Origin: Bryobacterales bacterium
GTDB taxonomy: Bacteria > Acidobacteriota > Terriglobia > Bryobacterales > Bryobacteraceae
Assembly (NCBI GenBank): GCA_020847045.1
Contig: JADLCT010000057.1
Coordinates: 17,925-81,924 of the forward strand
Direction of reading: 5' to 3'
Length of the DNA stretch: 64,000 bases
Under the pieces are notes generated by a model. It was not told where the DNA came from and did no database searches. It was given only the letters and a program-made list of their open reading frames with translations. The position numbers and the translations under genes are program-made. Shown here piece after piece: positions 26,573-35,950 of this stretch. Position 1 is the stretch's first letter; each line of letters starts with the position of its first letter.

Positions 26573-27703
26573 ATGAAGCCCATTTCGCGAAGAGAGTTCG
26601 CGGCGCCCGCCCTGGCGGCGGCGCTGGCGGCGAAGGCGGATGCGGCGCAGGAAGGGGCGGCGGGCGAGTGGCGCAACCGGCAACGCGGGATGGCCTACCG
26701 CCGGCTGGGACGGACCGGATTTCACATCAGCGAAATTGTGATGGGCGGCAACACGATTTCGCCCGCGAATTGGGAGCACGTGCTGCTGGCTCTCGACATG
26801 GGGTTGAACTATCTGGACACCGCGCCGGCGTACGGGAACGGGAAGAGCGAACTGGGTTACGCGCAGGTGTTGAAAGCCCGCAAGCGGGACACGTTCTTTC
26901 TGAACACCAAGGTCTCGCTTTGGGACATCAACCGGACGAAGCTCTACGCTGACCTGTTTGCTTCGCTCAGCGAGAGCGAGCAGAAGAAGACACAGCGGCT
27001 GGCGCAAGAAGAGATGGAACGGCGCGGCGTGTTGGACCGCGACTATCTTGGCGAGTACTTTCCGTCGCAGGCAGGCGAATTGAAGGGCGCGGCGTTGGCC
27101 AACGTGCTGGCGCGGCGCTACGGCGGGCGGATCGACCGGGGCAAGAACTATAAGCAGATCATCCTCGATTCGTTTGAAGAGAGCATGAAACGGCTGGGCG
27201 CCGGGTACACGGACCTGCTCATGTGCCCGCATGGGGCTTCGACGCCCGAGGAGGTGTCGCGGCACCCTGAAATTTTCGAAGCGTTCGAGAAGCTGAAGCG
27301 GGAAGGCCGTGTGCGCCACCTGGGCGTGAGCGCTCACAACGATCCGGCGGGCGTGTTGGAGGCGGCCATCGGCACGGGAGTGTATTCGGTGGCGATGGTG
27401 GCCTACAGCATCGTGAACCAGAAATGGATGGAGCCGGTGCTGCGGAAGGCGAAGCGGAAAGACTTCGGCGTGGTGGCGATGAAGGTGGCCCGCCCCGTGT
27501 ATAACGGGCGCGGCAATGGGACGCCGGACGACCCTGCGCGTGTGAAACTGATCGAGGACGCCATGCCGGGACCATGGAAGCGGCCGCAGAAGGCTTACCT
27601 GTGGGCGCTGCGCAATCCAAATCTGAGCGCGGTGATCAGCGAGATCACCAACGCCGGGATGGTGCGGGACAACCTGCCGTTGGCGTCGCCCAAGAAGGGG
27701 TAG
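26573..27703 (+). CDS. Aldo/keto reductase with twin-arginine-like leader
   Basis: The 376-residue protein starts with ISRREFAAPALAAALAAKADA, a Tat-type leader. The AKR tetrad follows: Asp82 and Tyr87 (LDTAPAYGNGKSELG), Lys113 (LNTKVSLW) and His220 (LLMCPHGAS). About 80 residues between Lys113 and the next helix form a charged insertion (roughly 120-200). AKRs use NADPH, which is scarce outside the cytoplasm. Export of a cofactor-loaded enzyme is the usual reason for Tat. It lies 23 bases after the helical protein and 28 before the cytochrome-domain gene. Confidence 0.88.
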   Translation: MKPISRREFAAPALAAALAAKADAAQEGAAGEWRNRQRGMAYRRLGRTGFHISEIVMGGNTISPANWEHVLLALDMGLNYLDTAPAYGNGKSELGYAQVLKARKRDTFFLNTKVSLWDINRTKLYADLFASLSESEQKKTQRLAQEEMERRGVLDRDYLGEYFPSQAGELKGAALANVLARRYGGRIDRGKNYKQIILDSFEESMKRLGAGYTDLLMCPHGASTPEEVSRHPEIFEAFEKLKREGRVRHLGVSAHNDPAGVLEAAIGTGVYSVAMVAYSIVNQKWMEPVLRKAKRKDFGVVAMKVARPVYNGRGNGTPDDPARVKLIEDAMPGPWKRPQKAYLWALRNPNLSAVISEITNAGMVRDNLPLASPKKG

Positions 27704-27731
27704 CGGCGGTACGGGAGGGAAGAGGGAATCG

Positions 27732-29990
27732 ATGAGCGGATATGGATGGGCATTGGCGTTGCTGCCGCTGATCTCGGCGGCGCAAACCGCGGGTCCGGAT
27801 TTCGCGCGGCAGGTGCATCCCTTGCTGCTGGCGAAGTGTTCCGGCTGCCATAACGCGCGGCTGAAACAGGGCGGACTCGCGCTGAACACCCGGGCGGAGA
27901 TGGTGCGCGGCGGAGTGAGCGGACCAGCGGTGAAACCGGGCGACAGCAAGGGAAGCCTTCTCATCGCGCGGTTGCTGGGAGAGGGCGGAGCACGCATGCC
28001 GTTGAAGAGTGAGCCGCTGACGAACGATGAGGTGAGCCTGCTGCGGCGCTGGATCGACGCGGGTGCGGCGGCGCCGGCGAACGTGTCCGCCGCGCAATGG
28101 CGGCCGGCGTTGGAGCTGCGCGCGCCGCGGTTGCCGGATGGTCCGGGCGCGCCGCTGGACCGTTTGATCGCATCGTACTGGAACAAGAACAAGGTGGCTG
28201 CGCCGGCCCTGGTCAACGATGCGCAGTTCGCGCGGCGTGCGTATTTGGACGCCTGGGGCCTGCTGCCCGCGCCGGAAGAGCTGCAACGCTTCGAGGCCAG
28301 CCAGGATCCGGACAAGCGCGCGCGGCTGGTGGAGATGCTGCTGGCGGACCGTCAGCGCTACTCGGGCCACTGGATCAGCTTCTGGAACGATCATCTGCGC
28401 AATGACGAGGGCGTGGTGTATCACGGTGAGCGGCAGACGATCACGCCATGGCTGCAACAAGCCCTGGAGCAGAACCTGCCCATGGACCGCTTCATCCGGG
28501 GCCTGCTGAACCCGGTGGACAAGAGCGATCCGGCGGGTTTTCTGATTGGCGTGAACTGGCGCGGCGACGTGAGCGCGTCCCAGATTCCCGTGATGCAGGC
28601 GGCGCAGAACAGCGCGCAGATATTCCTGGGCATCAACCTGAAGTGCAATGCCTGCCACGACAGCTTCATCAATCAATGGAAGCTGAAGGACGCCTATGGC
28701 CTGGCGAGCTTCTTTTCAGACAAGGAACTGCTGGTCTACCGGTGCGACGCGCCGACGGGCGGCAAGGCGGAGCTGAAGTTTCTGTATCCCGAACTGGGCG
28801 ACGCGCCGGCGGCGAACGCGCCGCTCGCCGTGAAACGCGCGGCGGCGGCGGAGTTGTTCACGAAGCCTGAGAACGGGCGCACGCCGAGGACGTTGGTGAA
28901 CCGCTACTGGCGCGCGCTTTTCGGACGCGGGCTGGTGGAGCCCGCCGACGACATGGACGCCGAGCCGTGGAGCGCGGAGGTGCTGGACTGGCTGGCGGCC
29001 GACTTCGTGACGCATGGCTGGGATGCGCAGCACCTGCTGCGAACGCTGATGACGTCGCGCGCGTATCAGTCCATGAGCAGTTCCGGGGCGGGCGGCGATC
29101 CGTTTGTGTTCCGGGGGCCACTGCCGCGGCGCTTGACCGCCGAGCAGTTCTCCGATGCCGTCAGCGCGATCACGGGCGAGTGGCGCACGCTGGTGCCACG
29201 CGGACCCGGCGCGGCCAGGTTCGTGCGGGAGTGGCAGGTGAAGAGCACGCCGCTGACGCGCGCGCTGGGGCGGCCGATTCGCGACCAGGTGATTACCGAG
29301 CGCGTGAACAACCCGACCACGTTGGAGGCTCTCGAAGTAGTGAACGGCTCCACGCTGGCCACGGCGTTGTGGCGCGGGGCGCGCCGCATGATGGGCGTCC
29401 TGCCGGAGGCGCCAAAGCCGGTGTTTGATTCCGGCGTGGTGAACGCGCAAAAGGTGGCTTGTGACGTTCCGCTGAACGGTGCGCCGAAGGTGTGGCTGGT
29501 GGTGGAGGACGTGGACAGCTACGATCCGGCACGGGTGCGCGCCGGGTGGTCGGGCATCCCCTTCGCCGCAACGAATGGCGCCATCGCATACAAAGGGGAC
29601 CGTCAGCCTTCGCAGGCGCTGCTCATGAAGACGCCGTCGGTGGTTGCGATCGAGACGGGCGGCGCCGCGCGGTTGACGGCCACGGTGGGCGTGGATGTGG
29701 AGTCGCTGGCGAGCGACATCAACCCGCGGATCCGCTTTCTGGCGTACACGGCGTCTCCCGAAATGGACCGTCTGATCGCGGCGGAAGGAGAGACGCCCGT
29801 GGCGCGGCCTCCGGCGCCGCATGGATCGAAGGCACTGCTGGAACGCGTGTTTCTGCATGCGCTGGCGCGGAAACCTTCGGCTGGCGAAAGCGCCGTGGCG
29901 GCCGCGTACCTGCATGACGGCAAGCCGGAGGGCTTGGAAGATCTGTTGTGGAGCATACTGCTGAGCCCGGAGTTTCAATATGTACGGTGA
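27732..29990 (+). CDS. Planctomycete-type cytochrome c/DUF1549/DUF1553 protein
   Basis: The 752-residue protein has an N-terminal signal peptide ending near AAQTA and then a PSCyt1-type heme site (LAKCSGCH, residues 36-40). A DUF1549 block follows with KCNACHDS and a DUF1553 block (RTLVNRYWRALFGRGLVEPADDMD, then HLLRTLMTSRAYQ). Such proteins are exported and pair with DUF1501 proteins. Their role is unknown, though polysaccharide or sulfated-glycan breakdown and redox functions have been suggested. It overlaps the DUF1501 gene by 11 bases. Confidence 0.9.
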   Translation: MSGYGWALALLPLISAAQTAGPDFARQVHPLLLAKCSGCHNARLKQGGLALNTRAEMVRGGVSGPAVKPGDSKGSLLIARLLGEGGARMPLKSEPLTNDEVSLLRRWIDAGAAAPANVSAAQWRPALELRAPRLPDGPGAPLDRLIASYWNKNKVAAPALVNDAQFARRAYLDAWGLLPAPEELQRFEASQDPDKRARLVEMLLADRQRYSGHWISFWNDHLRNDEGVVYHGERQTITPWLQQALEQNLPMDRFIRGLLNPVDKSDPAGFLIGVNWRGDVSASQIPVMQAAQNSAQIFLGINLKCNACHDSFINQWKLKDAYGLASFFSDKELLVYRCDAPTGGKAELKFLYPELGDAPAANAPLAVKRAAAAELFTKPENGRTPRTLVNRYWRALFGRGLVEPADDMDAEPWSAEVLDWLAADFVTHGWDAQHLLRTLMTSRAYQSMSSSGAGGDPFVFRGPLPRRLTAEQFSDAVSAITGEWRTLVPRGPGAARFVREWQVKSTPLTRALGRPIRDQVITERVNNPTTLEALEVVNGSTLATALWRGARRMMGVLPEAPKPVFDSGVVNAQKVACDVPLNGAPKVWLVVEDVDSYDPARVRAGWSGIPFAATNGAIAYKGDRQPSQALLMKTPSVVAIETGGAARLTATVGVDVESLASDINPRIRFLAYTASPEMDRLIAAEGETPVARPPAPHGSKALLERVFLHALARKPSAGESAVAAAYLHDGKPEGLEDLLWSILLSPEFQYVR

Positions 29991-31398
29991 TCAATCGAGA
30001 CGCGGCTTTCTGAAGACGGCGGGCGCGGCTACGTTGTCGGCGATGGCCGGAGGCAACGTCCGGCTGCTGGGCGCCGGGACGTTGGAGCCTTCGGCGGACA
30101 CGCTCATCCTGTTGTGGATGGCCGGCGGCATGGCACAAACCGAAACGTTCGATCCGAAGCGCTACACGCCGTTTGCAACCGGGCTGGAGTCGGCGCGCGT
30201 GCTGAGCACCTTTCCCTATATCCCGACCAAGGTGGACGGCGTGCGGTTTTCCAAGGGCCTGGAGCGCATGGCGAACGTAATGGACCGCTGCACGCTGATC
30301 CGGAGCTACCAGGCGGGCGACCTCGGCTTCATTCTGCACAGCCGCCATCAGTTCCACTGGCACACCGGGTATGCGCCGCCGCAGAGCGTGGCCTGTCCGC
30401 ACATCGGCTCATGGATCAGCAGGATCCGCGGGCCGAAGAGTGAGAATATGCCCGCGTTCATTGACGTTGGCCAGTCGCTGGAGATCGGCGCCGAGAGCGA
30501 TTCCCTGAAAGCGTTCCACACGGCCGGATTTTTGGGCGCGGAGTTTGGTCCGTTTTTCATACCGAACCCGGAGGACGCGGCGGCAAGCGTGCGGCCGCCG
30601 GCGAACATATCCCGCGAGCGGTTTGCGGAACGCTGGGCGCGCTATCAAAAGCTGATGGCCGAGAACCCCATGTTGCGCGAGTCGTCGAGCGCGCAGCAGG
30701 AGTCGTTGCAGCGGAGCGTGGAGGGTGCGCACAGGCTGCTGACTTCACCCGCGGCGGCGGCGTTTGATCTGAGCCTCGAACCGGAAAAGAGGAGCGCCCC
30801 GTACGGCAATTCCCGGTTCGGACGCTCGTGCCTGCTCGCGCGGCGGCTGGCCGAGGCGGGCGCGCGTTTCGTCGAAATCACGACGGAGTACATTCCCTTC
30901 CGCTATTGGGACACGCACGAGAACGGGCACACGCGGGCGGCGGACATGAAAGAGATGATCGACGCACCGGTGGCCCAATTGATTCTCGACCTGGAAGAGC
31001 GCGGCATGCTCGACCGGACGCTGGTGGTGTTGGCCAGCGAGTTTGGACGCGACTTGATTACCGAGGGCAAGCCGGGAAAGACCGTGCAGGATCAGATCAA
31101 ACAGCCCGAACGGATGAGCGAGCTGAAGCACTATGGCATGCACCGCCACTTCACCGAGGCGGGCAGCGTGTTGCTGGCGGGCGGCGGGATGAAGCGCGGC
31201 TTCGTGTACGGCGTCACCGATGACGAGCGGCCGTGCAAAGTGGTGAAGGATCCCGTGCGGATCGAGGATCTGCACGCGAGCATCTACCGCGCCATGGGCA
31301 TCGCGCCCGCCGAGGGGGCCGAAATCGAGCGCCGGCCCTTCCACGTCACGAAGGACGGGCTGGGCCGGCCGGTGAAGGAGCTCTTCGCCCGCGGTTGA
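29980..31398 (+). CDS. DUF1501 (sulfatase-like fold) protein with Tat leader
   Basis: The 472-residue protein begins QSRRGFLKTAGAATLSAMAGG, a clear Tat signal. The DUF1501 landmarks follow: TLILLWMAGGMAQTETFDPK, HSRHQFHWHTG, LLARRLAEAGARFVEI, WDTHENGHT and LVVLASEFGRD. The fold is related to alkaline phosphatase/sulfatase, but the catalytic formylglycine motif is absent. It overlaps the preceding DUF1553 gene, so the two are made together, and it converges on ridA with a seven-base gap. Confidence 0.9.
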   Translation: MYGDQSRRGFLKTAGAATLSAMAGGNVRLLGAGTLEPSADTLILLWMAGGMAQTETFDPKRYTPFATGLESARVLSTFPYIPTKVDGVRFSKGLERMANVMDRCTLIRSYQAGDLGFILHSRHQFHWHTGYAPPQSVACPHIGSWISRIRGPKSENMPAFIDVGQSLEIGAESDSLKAFHTAGFLGAEFGPFFIPNPEDAAASVRPPANISRERFAERWARYQKLMAENPMLRESSSAQQESLQRSVEGAHRLLTSPAAAAFDLSLEPEKRSAPYGNSRFGRSCLLARRLAEAGARFVEITTEYIPFRYWDTHENGHTRAADMKEMIDAPVAQLILDLEERGMLDRTLVVLASEFGRDLITEGKPGKTVQDQIKQPERMSELKHYGMHRHFTEAGSVLLAGGGMKRGFVYGVTDDERPCKVVKDPVRIEDLHASIYRAMGIAPAEGAEIERRPFHVTKDGLGRPVKELFARG

Positions 31399-31405
31399 GG
31401 GCGCA

Positions 31406-31786
31406 TTATCCGACGTAGGCGATGCAGTCGATCTCGACAAGCATCCGGGCGTCGGCGAACTTGCATTCAATGGTGGTGCGCGCGGGTTTGGCATCACCGA
31501 AGAACTCGGCGTAGACGGCGTTCATGGCGGCGAAATCGGATCCGTTGCGCAGGTAGACGTTGCACTTGACGACGTCGCGCAGCGAAGCGCCCGAGCCTTC
31601 CACGATCCGCTTCACGTTGTTCAGAACGAGGCGGGTTTCGTGCTCGATGGAGCCATAGGAGAGCTGGTCGTTGGCCGGATCGATGGGCCCCTGCCCCGAT
31701 ACATAGAGGAAGCCGCCGGCGCGGACCGCATGCGAGTACGGACCGCGCGGGCTGACGGTTCCGGGAGGAGTAAGCCGCTCGATCAT
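31406..31786 (-). CDS. RidA-family enamine/imine deaminase
   Basis: The 126-residue protein has the full RidA pattern: GPYSHAVRAGGFLYVSGQGPIDP, LNNVKRIVEGSGASL, then PARTTIECKF, where Arg103 binds the substrate carboxylate. RidA hydrolyses reactive 2-aminoacrylate formed by PLP enzymes. It overlaps the NYN gene by four bases (ATGA), so it is translated from the same message. Confidence 0.93.
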   Translation of the reverse strand: MIERLTPPGTVSPRGPYSHAVRAGGFLYVSGQGPIDPANDQLSYGSIEHETRLVLNNVKRIVEGSGASLRDVVKCNVYLRNGSDFAAMNAVYAEFFGDAKPARTTIECKFADARMLVEIDCIAYVG

Positions 31787-33138
31787 TCGGCGGGCTTCCG
31801 TTTCCTCGGAGCGGTCTTACGGGGCGCAGGCGCCTTGTTGCCATCGGCCACGGACGGGGCGCGCTTTTTGCGGGCGCGCGGCGACACGGGCTTCGCGTTG
31901 GGTTCGAGATAGCTGGGCTGGCCCTTCACGATGGGCTGAGGACCGTCGTCCTCCTCCTCTTCCTGCTCGGTGCGGGCGGGGGCGGGCGGCGGCGCGGGCG
32001 GATAGAACTCGGCGCCCAGGTAGCTCATCAGACCCTGCTCCTGGCTGGCCTCGACGCGGACCACCAGGCGGTCCTGCGCGAAATTGAGAAATTCGGCAAA
32101 GCTCTGGAAGCCGAATTTCTTGAGATCGAAACCTTGAATCTCTTCGGCGAACCAGGATTCGAGCGCTTCGGCGGGGACGCCTTCCTCCATGTCGAGGCGG
32201 TGCGTTTCCAGCACGTCGCGCAGCGGCGGCAGAGCGTCTTCGGGCTTGGCGGGAGGAATCTCCTGAACGGAGCCGCCTTTGCGCTCGATGATGTAGCGCC
32301 CGCCGGAGCCGGTGACCTTCACATATTCAGAGGCCTTCATGCGCTCCACGAATTCGGAAAAGCTGTGCGCGCCATAGGCCCGTTCGTTGAACGCGGGCGA
32401 CAGTTGCAGCATGGTGGACTTGAGCAGTCCCAGTTGCGGCTGCACGTTGCGGCGCTCCAGCACTTCGAGCGCCCGTTCGACAAGCGGCATGGCCTGCGAG
32501 AGATCGAGCGGGGCGGGGCGCTGGCGCTGTTGCTGCTGCTGTTGCTTGTCCTTGTGCTCGCCGGGCTCGCGCTTGGCGTCCCTGTCGCGGTCGCGGTCCC
32601 TGTCGCGGTCGCGCGGCTCCTTGTTGAGGGGCTTGCTCTCGCGATGGTGGCTCTTCGCGGAAGACGACGGGCGGTCGTCGAGAATCGACTCGTAGCTGAC
32701 GAACTCGTGGCAGTTCTGTTGCAGGATGGTGGAGGTGAACGCCTTGCCGCCGACGATGAAGACGGTTTTGCCGTATTCCTTGAGCTTGTTGACGAGCGGA
32801 ACGAAGTCCGAGTCGCCGCTGACGATGGCGAAGGCGTTCACGTGGCTGTGCGTGAAGGCCATCTCCAGGGCGTCGAGGGCGAGGTTGATGTCGGCGCCGT
32901 TTTTGTCCCCGCGCGGCGACGGGATGCGCTGCACCATCTGGACGGCGTTTTCCGCCATCTGGCGCGTGGCGCCTTCCTGTCGGCTCCAATTGGCGTAGGC
33001 GAACTTGGCTACGATCTGGCCGCGCTCCTTGAGCGCGTCGAGCACGACACCCACGGCGAACTCGCGGGACAGTGTGCTTTTGACGCCGATTTCGATGTTG
33101 TCGTAATCGACAAACACGGCGATATTCTTTTCTTGCAT
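31783..33138 (-). CDS. NYN-domain ribonuclease-like protein with two OST-HTH (LOTUS) domains
   Basis: The 451-residue protein starts with a NYN/LabA PIN-like nuclease domain. Acidic residues are in place: Asp11 and Asp13 (VDYDNIE), Asp83 (GADINLALD), Asp109 and Asp111 (IVSGDSDF). A repetitive linker of about residues 155-210 holds an Arg-Asp run and a Gln run. Two OST-HTH/LOTUS-like modules follow (about 212-287 and 303-365), then a charged tail that is acidic first (EQEEEEDD) and then strongly basic. LOTUS domains bind RNA, notably G-quadruplexes, so RNA cleavage or turnover is likely. The ridA gene overlaps its end. Confidence 0.9.
   Translation of the reverse strand: MQEKNIAVFVDYDNIEIGVKSTLSREFAVGVVLDALKERGQIVAKFAYANWSRQEGATRQMAENAVQMVQRIPSPRGDKNGADINLALDALEMAFTHSHVNAFAIVSGDSDFVPLVNKLKEYGKTVFIVGGKAFTSTILQQNCHEFVSYESILDDRPSSSAKSHHRESKPLNKEPRDRDRDRDRDRDAKREPGEHKDKQQQQQQRQRPAPLDLSQAMPLVERALEVLERRNVQPQLGLLKSTMLQLSPAFNERAYGAHSFSEFVERMKASEYVKVTGSGGRYIIERKGGSVQEIPPAKPEDALPPLRDVLETHRLDMEEGVPAEALESWFAEEIQGFDLKKFGFQSFAEFLNFAQDRLVVRVEASQEQGLMSYLGAEFYPPAPPPAPARTEQEEEEDDGPQPIVKGQPSYLEPNAKPVSPRARKKRAPSVADGNKAPAPRKTAPRKRKPAE
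32581..32613 (-). repeat. 18-base tandem repeat encoding an Arg-Asp run
   Basis: CCTGTCGCGGTCGCGGTC is repeated nearly twice head to tail, giving alternating Arg and Asp in the NYN-OST-HTH linker. A CTG-type run encoding glutamines lies nearby at about 32527-32548. The copy number could vary between strains. Confidence 0.75.
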
Positions 33139-33150
33139 TGAACTCTTTCT

Positions 33151-33170
33151 CCGAAGGCGCGCGCCTTCGG
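33151..33170. repeat. Perfect 20-base palindrome between icmB-like and NYN genes
   Basis: CCGAAGGCGCGCGCCTTCGG reads the same on both strands. It lies 41 bases after the mutase small-subunit stop and 13 before the NYN start, both on the minus strand. No T-run follows on either side, so it is a poor terminator by itself. It could be a REP-like element or a binding site. Confidence 0.6.
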
Positions 33171-33210
33171 GATGACCCCATTTGCGGTTTGCCCGGCGGG
33201 GTGCGGGTCC

Positions 33211-33606
33211 TTAGCGGGCGCGCGCCACCGAGCGGACAAAACCAGTAATTTCCTCAAGAGCCGCTCCGGGCTGAAACACGCCGGCGCAACCTTGTTTTTT
33301 TAACTCCGCGGCGTCCACGTCGGGAATAATGCCCCCAACCACCACGGCGACATCGTCCATTCCGTTTTCACGGAGCAAGCGCAGCACCCTCGGCACGATG
33401 GCCATGTGAGCTCCCGAAAGAATCGAGAGGCCGATGACCTGGACGTCTTCCTGCAAAGCCGCGTGGACGATCATCTCGGGAGTCTGGCGCAAGCCGGTGT
33501 ACACGACTTCCATACCGGCATCGCGTAGCGCTCGGGCGATGACCTTGGCGCCGCGGTCATGTCCATCCAGGCCCGGTTTAGCCACCAGGACGCGAATGTT
33601 GCTCAT
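33211..33606 (-). CDS. Coenzyme B12-binding small subunit of an acyl-CoA mutase (IcmB-like)
   Basis: The 131-residue protein is a lone B12-binding domain. [13 protein letters not shown] gives the DxHxxG motif (Asp14, His16, Gly19) whose histidine replaces the lower cobalt ligand. LSILSGAHM and VVVGGIIPD complete the cofactor pocket. The ATG at 33606 matches the family start, while an upstream frame extension adds unrelated residues. It follows the large subunit by 65 bases on the same strand, forming a two-subunit mutase. Confidence 0.92.
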   Translation of the reverse strand: MSNIRVLVAKPGLDGHDRGAKVIARALRDAGMEVVYTGLRQTPEMIVHAALQEDVQVIGLSILSGAHMAIVPRVLRLLRENGMDDVAVVVGGIIPDVDAAELKKQGCAGVFQPGAALEEITGFVRSVARAR

Positions 33607-33671
33607 GAACGGGGAGTGACCCGCTTCCATTATAGATGGCTGTGAGCCAGATTGTGGACGCGCCGGGAGGC

Positions 33672-35237
33672 TCATAGCACGGCCTGTTCCACCCACACGC
33701 CGAAGCAAGCGCGCAGCACATTGCACATTTCACCGAGCGTGGCATACGCGCGGACGCAATCCAGAAGCGCGGGCATGGTATTGCCGCCGCCCTCCGCGGT
33801 CTTCCTGAGCTGGTTCAGGGCGGACTCGACGGCATCGTTCTTCCGGCTGAGCCGCAGAGCGCGCAGCCGTGCCACCTGCGCCTCCTCGGCGGCGCGGTCG
33901 ATTTGCAGAATCTCAATGGGTTCCGGCTCCTCGTGCGTAAAGGCGTTGACGCCGACGATGAGGCGTTCGCCGCGCTCCACCTCCTGCTGGTAGCGGTAGC
34001 TGGCTTGCGCGATTTCGCTTTGCGGGAAGCCCCGTTCGATGGCGGCGATCATGCCGCCCATGCCGTCGATGCGCTGGATGTAGTCCAGGGCCTGCGCTTC
34101 CAACTGGCCGGTGAGCGACTCCAGAAAATAGCTGCCTCCAAGCGGATCGGCCACCAGCGGCGCTCCCGTTTCATGGGCGAGGATCTGTTGCGTGCGCAGG
34201 GCGAGGGTGACCGCCTGCTCGCTGGGCAGCGCGTAGGCCTCATCGAGCGAGTTGGTGTGGAGAGACTGGCAGCCGCCCAGCACGGCCGCCAGCGCCTGCG
34301 TGGCGGTGCGGACCACGTTGTTGTTGGGCTGCTGCCAGGTGAGCGAGCAGCCGGCCGTTTGGGCGTGAAACCGCAGGCGTGTGCTGCGTTCGTCGCGAGC
34401 GCCATAGCGGTCGCGCATGAGGCGCGCCCAGATGCGGCGGGCGGCGCGGAACTTGGCGATCTCCTCGAAGAAGTCGCTGTGCGAGTTGAAGAAGAAGCTG
34501 AGACGAGGGGCGAATTCATCGATGGCCAGACCGCGCGCGAGGGCCCATTCCACGTACTCGACGCCGTCGCGGAGCGTGAAGGCGAGCTCCTGCGCGGCGG
34601 TGGAACCGGCTTCGCGGATGTGATAGCCGCTAATAGAGACGGGATTGTAGCGCGGCGTCTGGCGGGCGGCGAACTCGATGGTGTCGGTGACAAGGCGCAT
34701 CGAGGGCCGCGGAGGGTAGATGAATTCCTTCTGCGCGATGTATTCCTTCAGGATGTCGTTCTGCAGAGTGCCGTTCAGCGCCTCCCACGCCGCGCCCTGC
34801 TTTTCGGCGACCACGAGGTACATGGCCCAGAGGATGGCGGCGGGCGAGTTGATGGTCATGGAGACGCTGGCCTGAGCGAGCGGAATGCCATCGAACAGCG
34901 TTTCCATGTCGGCCAGCGAGCAGATGCTGACGCCACACTTCCCCACCTCGCCAAGCGCGTTCGCATGGTCGGCGTCAAGGCCCATGAGAGTGGGAAGGTC
35001 GAAGGCGACGCTCAGCCCTGTCTGGCCCTGGCCAAGCAGGTAACGGTAGCGGCGGTTGGTTTCCTCGGGCGTGGCGAAGCCGGAGAACTGGCGCATGGTC
35101 CAGAGCCTGCCGCGGTACATGGTGTGATGAATGCCGCGGGTGAAGGGGAACTCGCCCGGCGGCGGCTCGGCCGCCCGGACGTCGTCCGGCCCATAGTGGT
35201 TCTCCAGAGGAATTCCGCTCAAGGTGCGGTGGAGCAT
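33672..35237 (-). CDS. Acyl-CoA mutase large subunit with isobutyryl-CoA mutase active-site residues
   Basis: The 521-residue TIM-barrel subunit carries [22 protein letters not shown] and [13 protein letters not shown]. Two residues that set substrate choice are Phe51 (RQFSGF) and Gln169 (KEYIAQKEF). Methylmalonyl-CoA mutase has Tyr89 and Arg207 there, and isobutyryl-CoA mutase has Phe80 and Gln198. The 118-residue spacing is the same in all three. It should therefore interconvert isobutyryl-CoA and n-butyryl-CoA, not methylmalonyl-CoA and succinyl-CoA. The start at 35237 is chosen by family fit. It is divergent from an adenosyltransferase gene. Confidence 0.9.
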   Translation of the reverse strand: MLHRTLSGIPLENHYGPDDVRAAEPPPGEFPFTRGIHHTMYRGRLWTMRQFSGFATPEETNRRYRYLLGQGQTGLSVAFDLPTLMGLDADHANALGEVGKCGVSICSLADMETLFDGIPLAQASVSMTINSPAAILWAMYLVVAEKQGAAWEALNGTLQNDILKEYIAQKEFIYPPRPSMRLVTDTIEFAARQTPRYNPVSISGYHIREAGSTAAQELAFTLRDGVEYVEWALARGLAIDEFAPRLSFFFNSHSDFFEEIAKFRAARRIWARLMRDRYGARDERSTRLRFHAQTAGCSLTWQQPNNNVVRTATQALAAVLGGCQSLHTNSLDEAYALPSEQAVTLALRTQQILAHETGAPLVADPLGGSYFLESLTGQLEAQALDYIQRIDGMGGMIAAIERGFPQSEIAQASYRYQQEVERGERLIVGVNAFTHEEPEPIEILQIDRAAEEAQVARLRALRLSRKNDAVESALNQLRKTAEGGGNTMPALLDCVRAYATLGEMCNVLRACFGVWVEQAVL

Positions 35238-35289
35238 GGCGGAATTATTGTAGCGCCCGCGGGGCGGCGGACACGACAATGAAGTAGGT

Positions 35290-35910
35290 ATGAGCAACGA
35301 AGGCACCTTCAACGAACCCCGGCTGGCGCTGAACCGCATCTACACGAGGCGTGGCGACAAGGGACAGACAAACCTGGTGGGCGGCCAGGCGGTGGCCAAG
35401 GACGCGCTGCGCATTGAGTGCTACGGCACGGTGGACGAGTTGAACTCGCTGGTGGGCGTGGCCTGTGTGTCGGCGGGCGAGCGGGAGGAGACGGCGCGGC
35501 TGGCGGCGATCCTGAAGCGGGTGCAGCACGAACTGTTCAACCTGGGCTCGATTCTGGCGACGCTGCCGGCCGACGTGCATCCGAAGCAGCCGCGCGTGAC
35601 CGTGGACTGCGTGGCGCAACTGGAGCGCGAGATCGACGAGATGAACGAGGCGCTGCCGGCGTTGCGGTCGTTCGTGCTGCCAGGCGGTTGCCGGCTGAAC
35701 GCGGAACTGCACGTGGCGCGGACGGTGTGCCGGCGCGCGGAGCGGTTGGCCGTGGCGCTGGGCCGCCAGGAGGAGGTTCCGGCCGAGGCGGTCCAGTATT
35801 TGAACCGGCTGAGCGACGCGTTGTTCGTGCAGAGCCGCTGGGCCTCGCATGTTCTGGGCGTGGCCGAGGTGTTATGGACGCCGAACGCGGCGGCGGGAGC
35901 ACGGGAATAG
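35290..35910 (+). CDS. PduO-type cob(I)alamin adenosyltransferase
   Basis: The 206-residue protein makes adenosylcobalamin from cob(I)alamin and ATP. The N-terminal ATP motif [15 protein letters not shown], then [21 protein letters not shown] and [11 protein letters not shown] are those of the PduO/MMAB family. It is divergent from the B12-dependent mutase subunits with only 52 bases between starts, so cofactor supply and use share one control region. This supports the mutase assignment. Confidence 0.94.
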   Translation: MSNEGTFNEPRLALNRIYTRRGDKGQTNLVGGQAVAKDALRIECYGTVDELNSLVGVACVSAGEREETARLAAILKRVQHELFNLGSILATLPADVHPKQPRVTVDCVAQLEREIDEMNEALPALRSFVLPGGCRLNAELHVARTVCRRAERLAVALGRQEEVPAEAVQYLNRLSDALFVQSRWASHVLGVAEVLWTPNAAAGARE

Positions 35911-35950
35911 AGGATTCGGGCCGGAGCGCGGAGGGGGTTCCGCGCAGCGG

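Noticed and set aside
33672..35237. Annotation as methylmalonyl-CoA mutase large subunit
   Set aside because: The two specificity positions read Phe and Gln, where methylmalonyl-CoA mutase needs Tyr and Arg to hold the substrate carboxylate.
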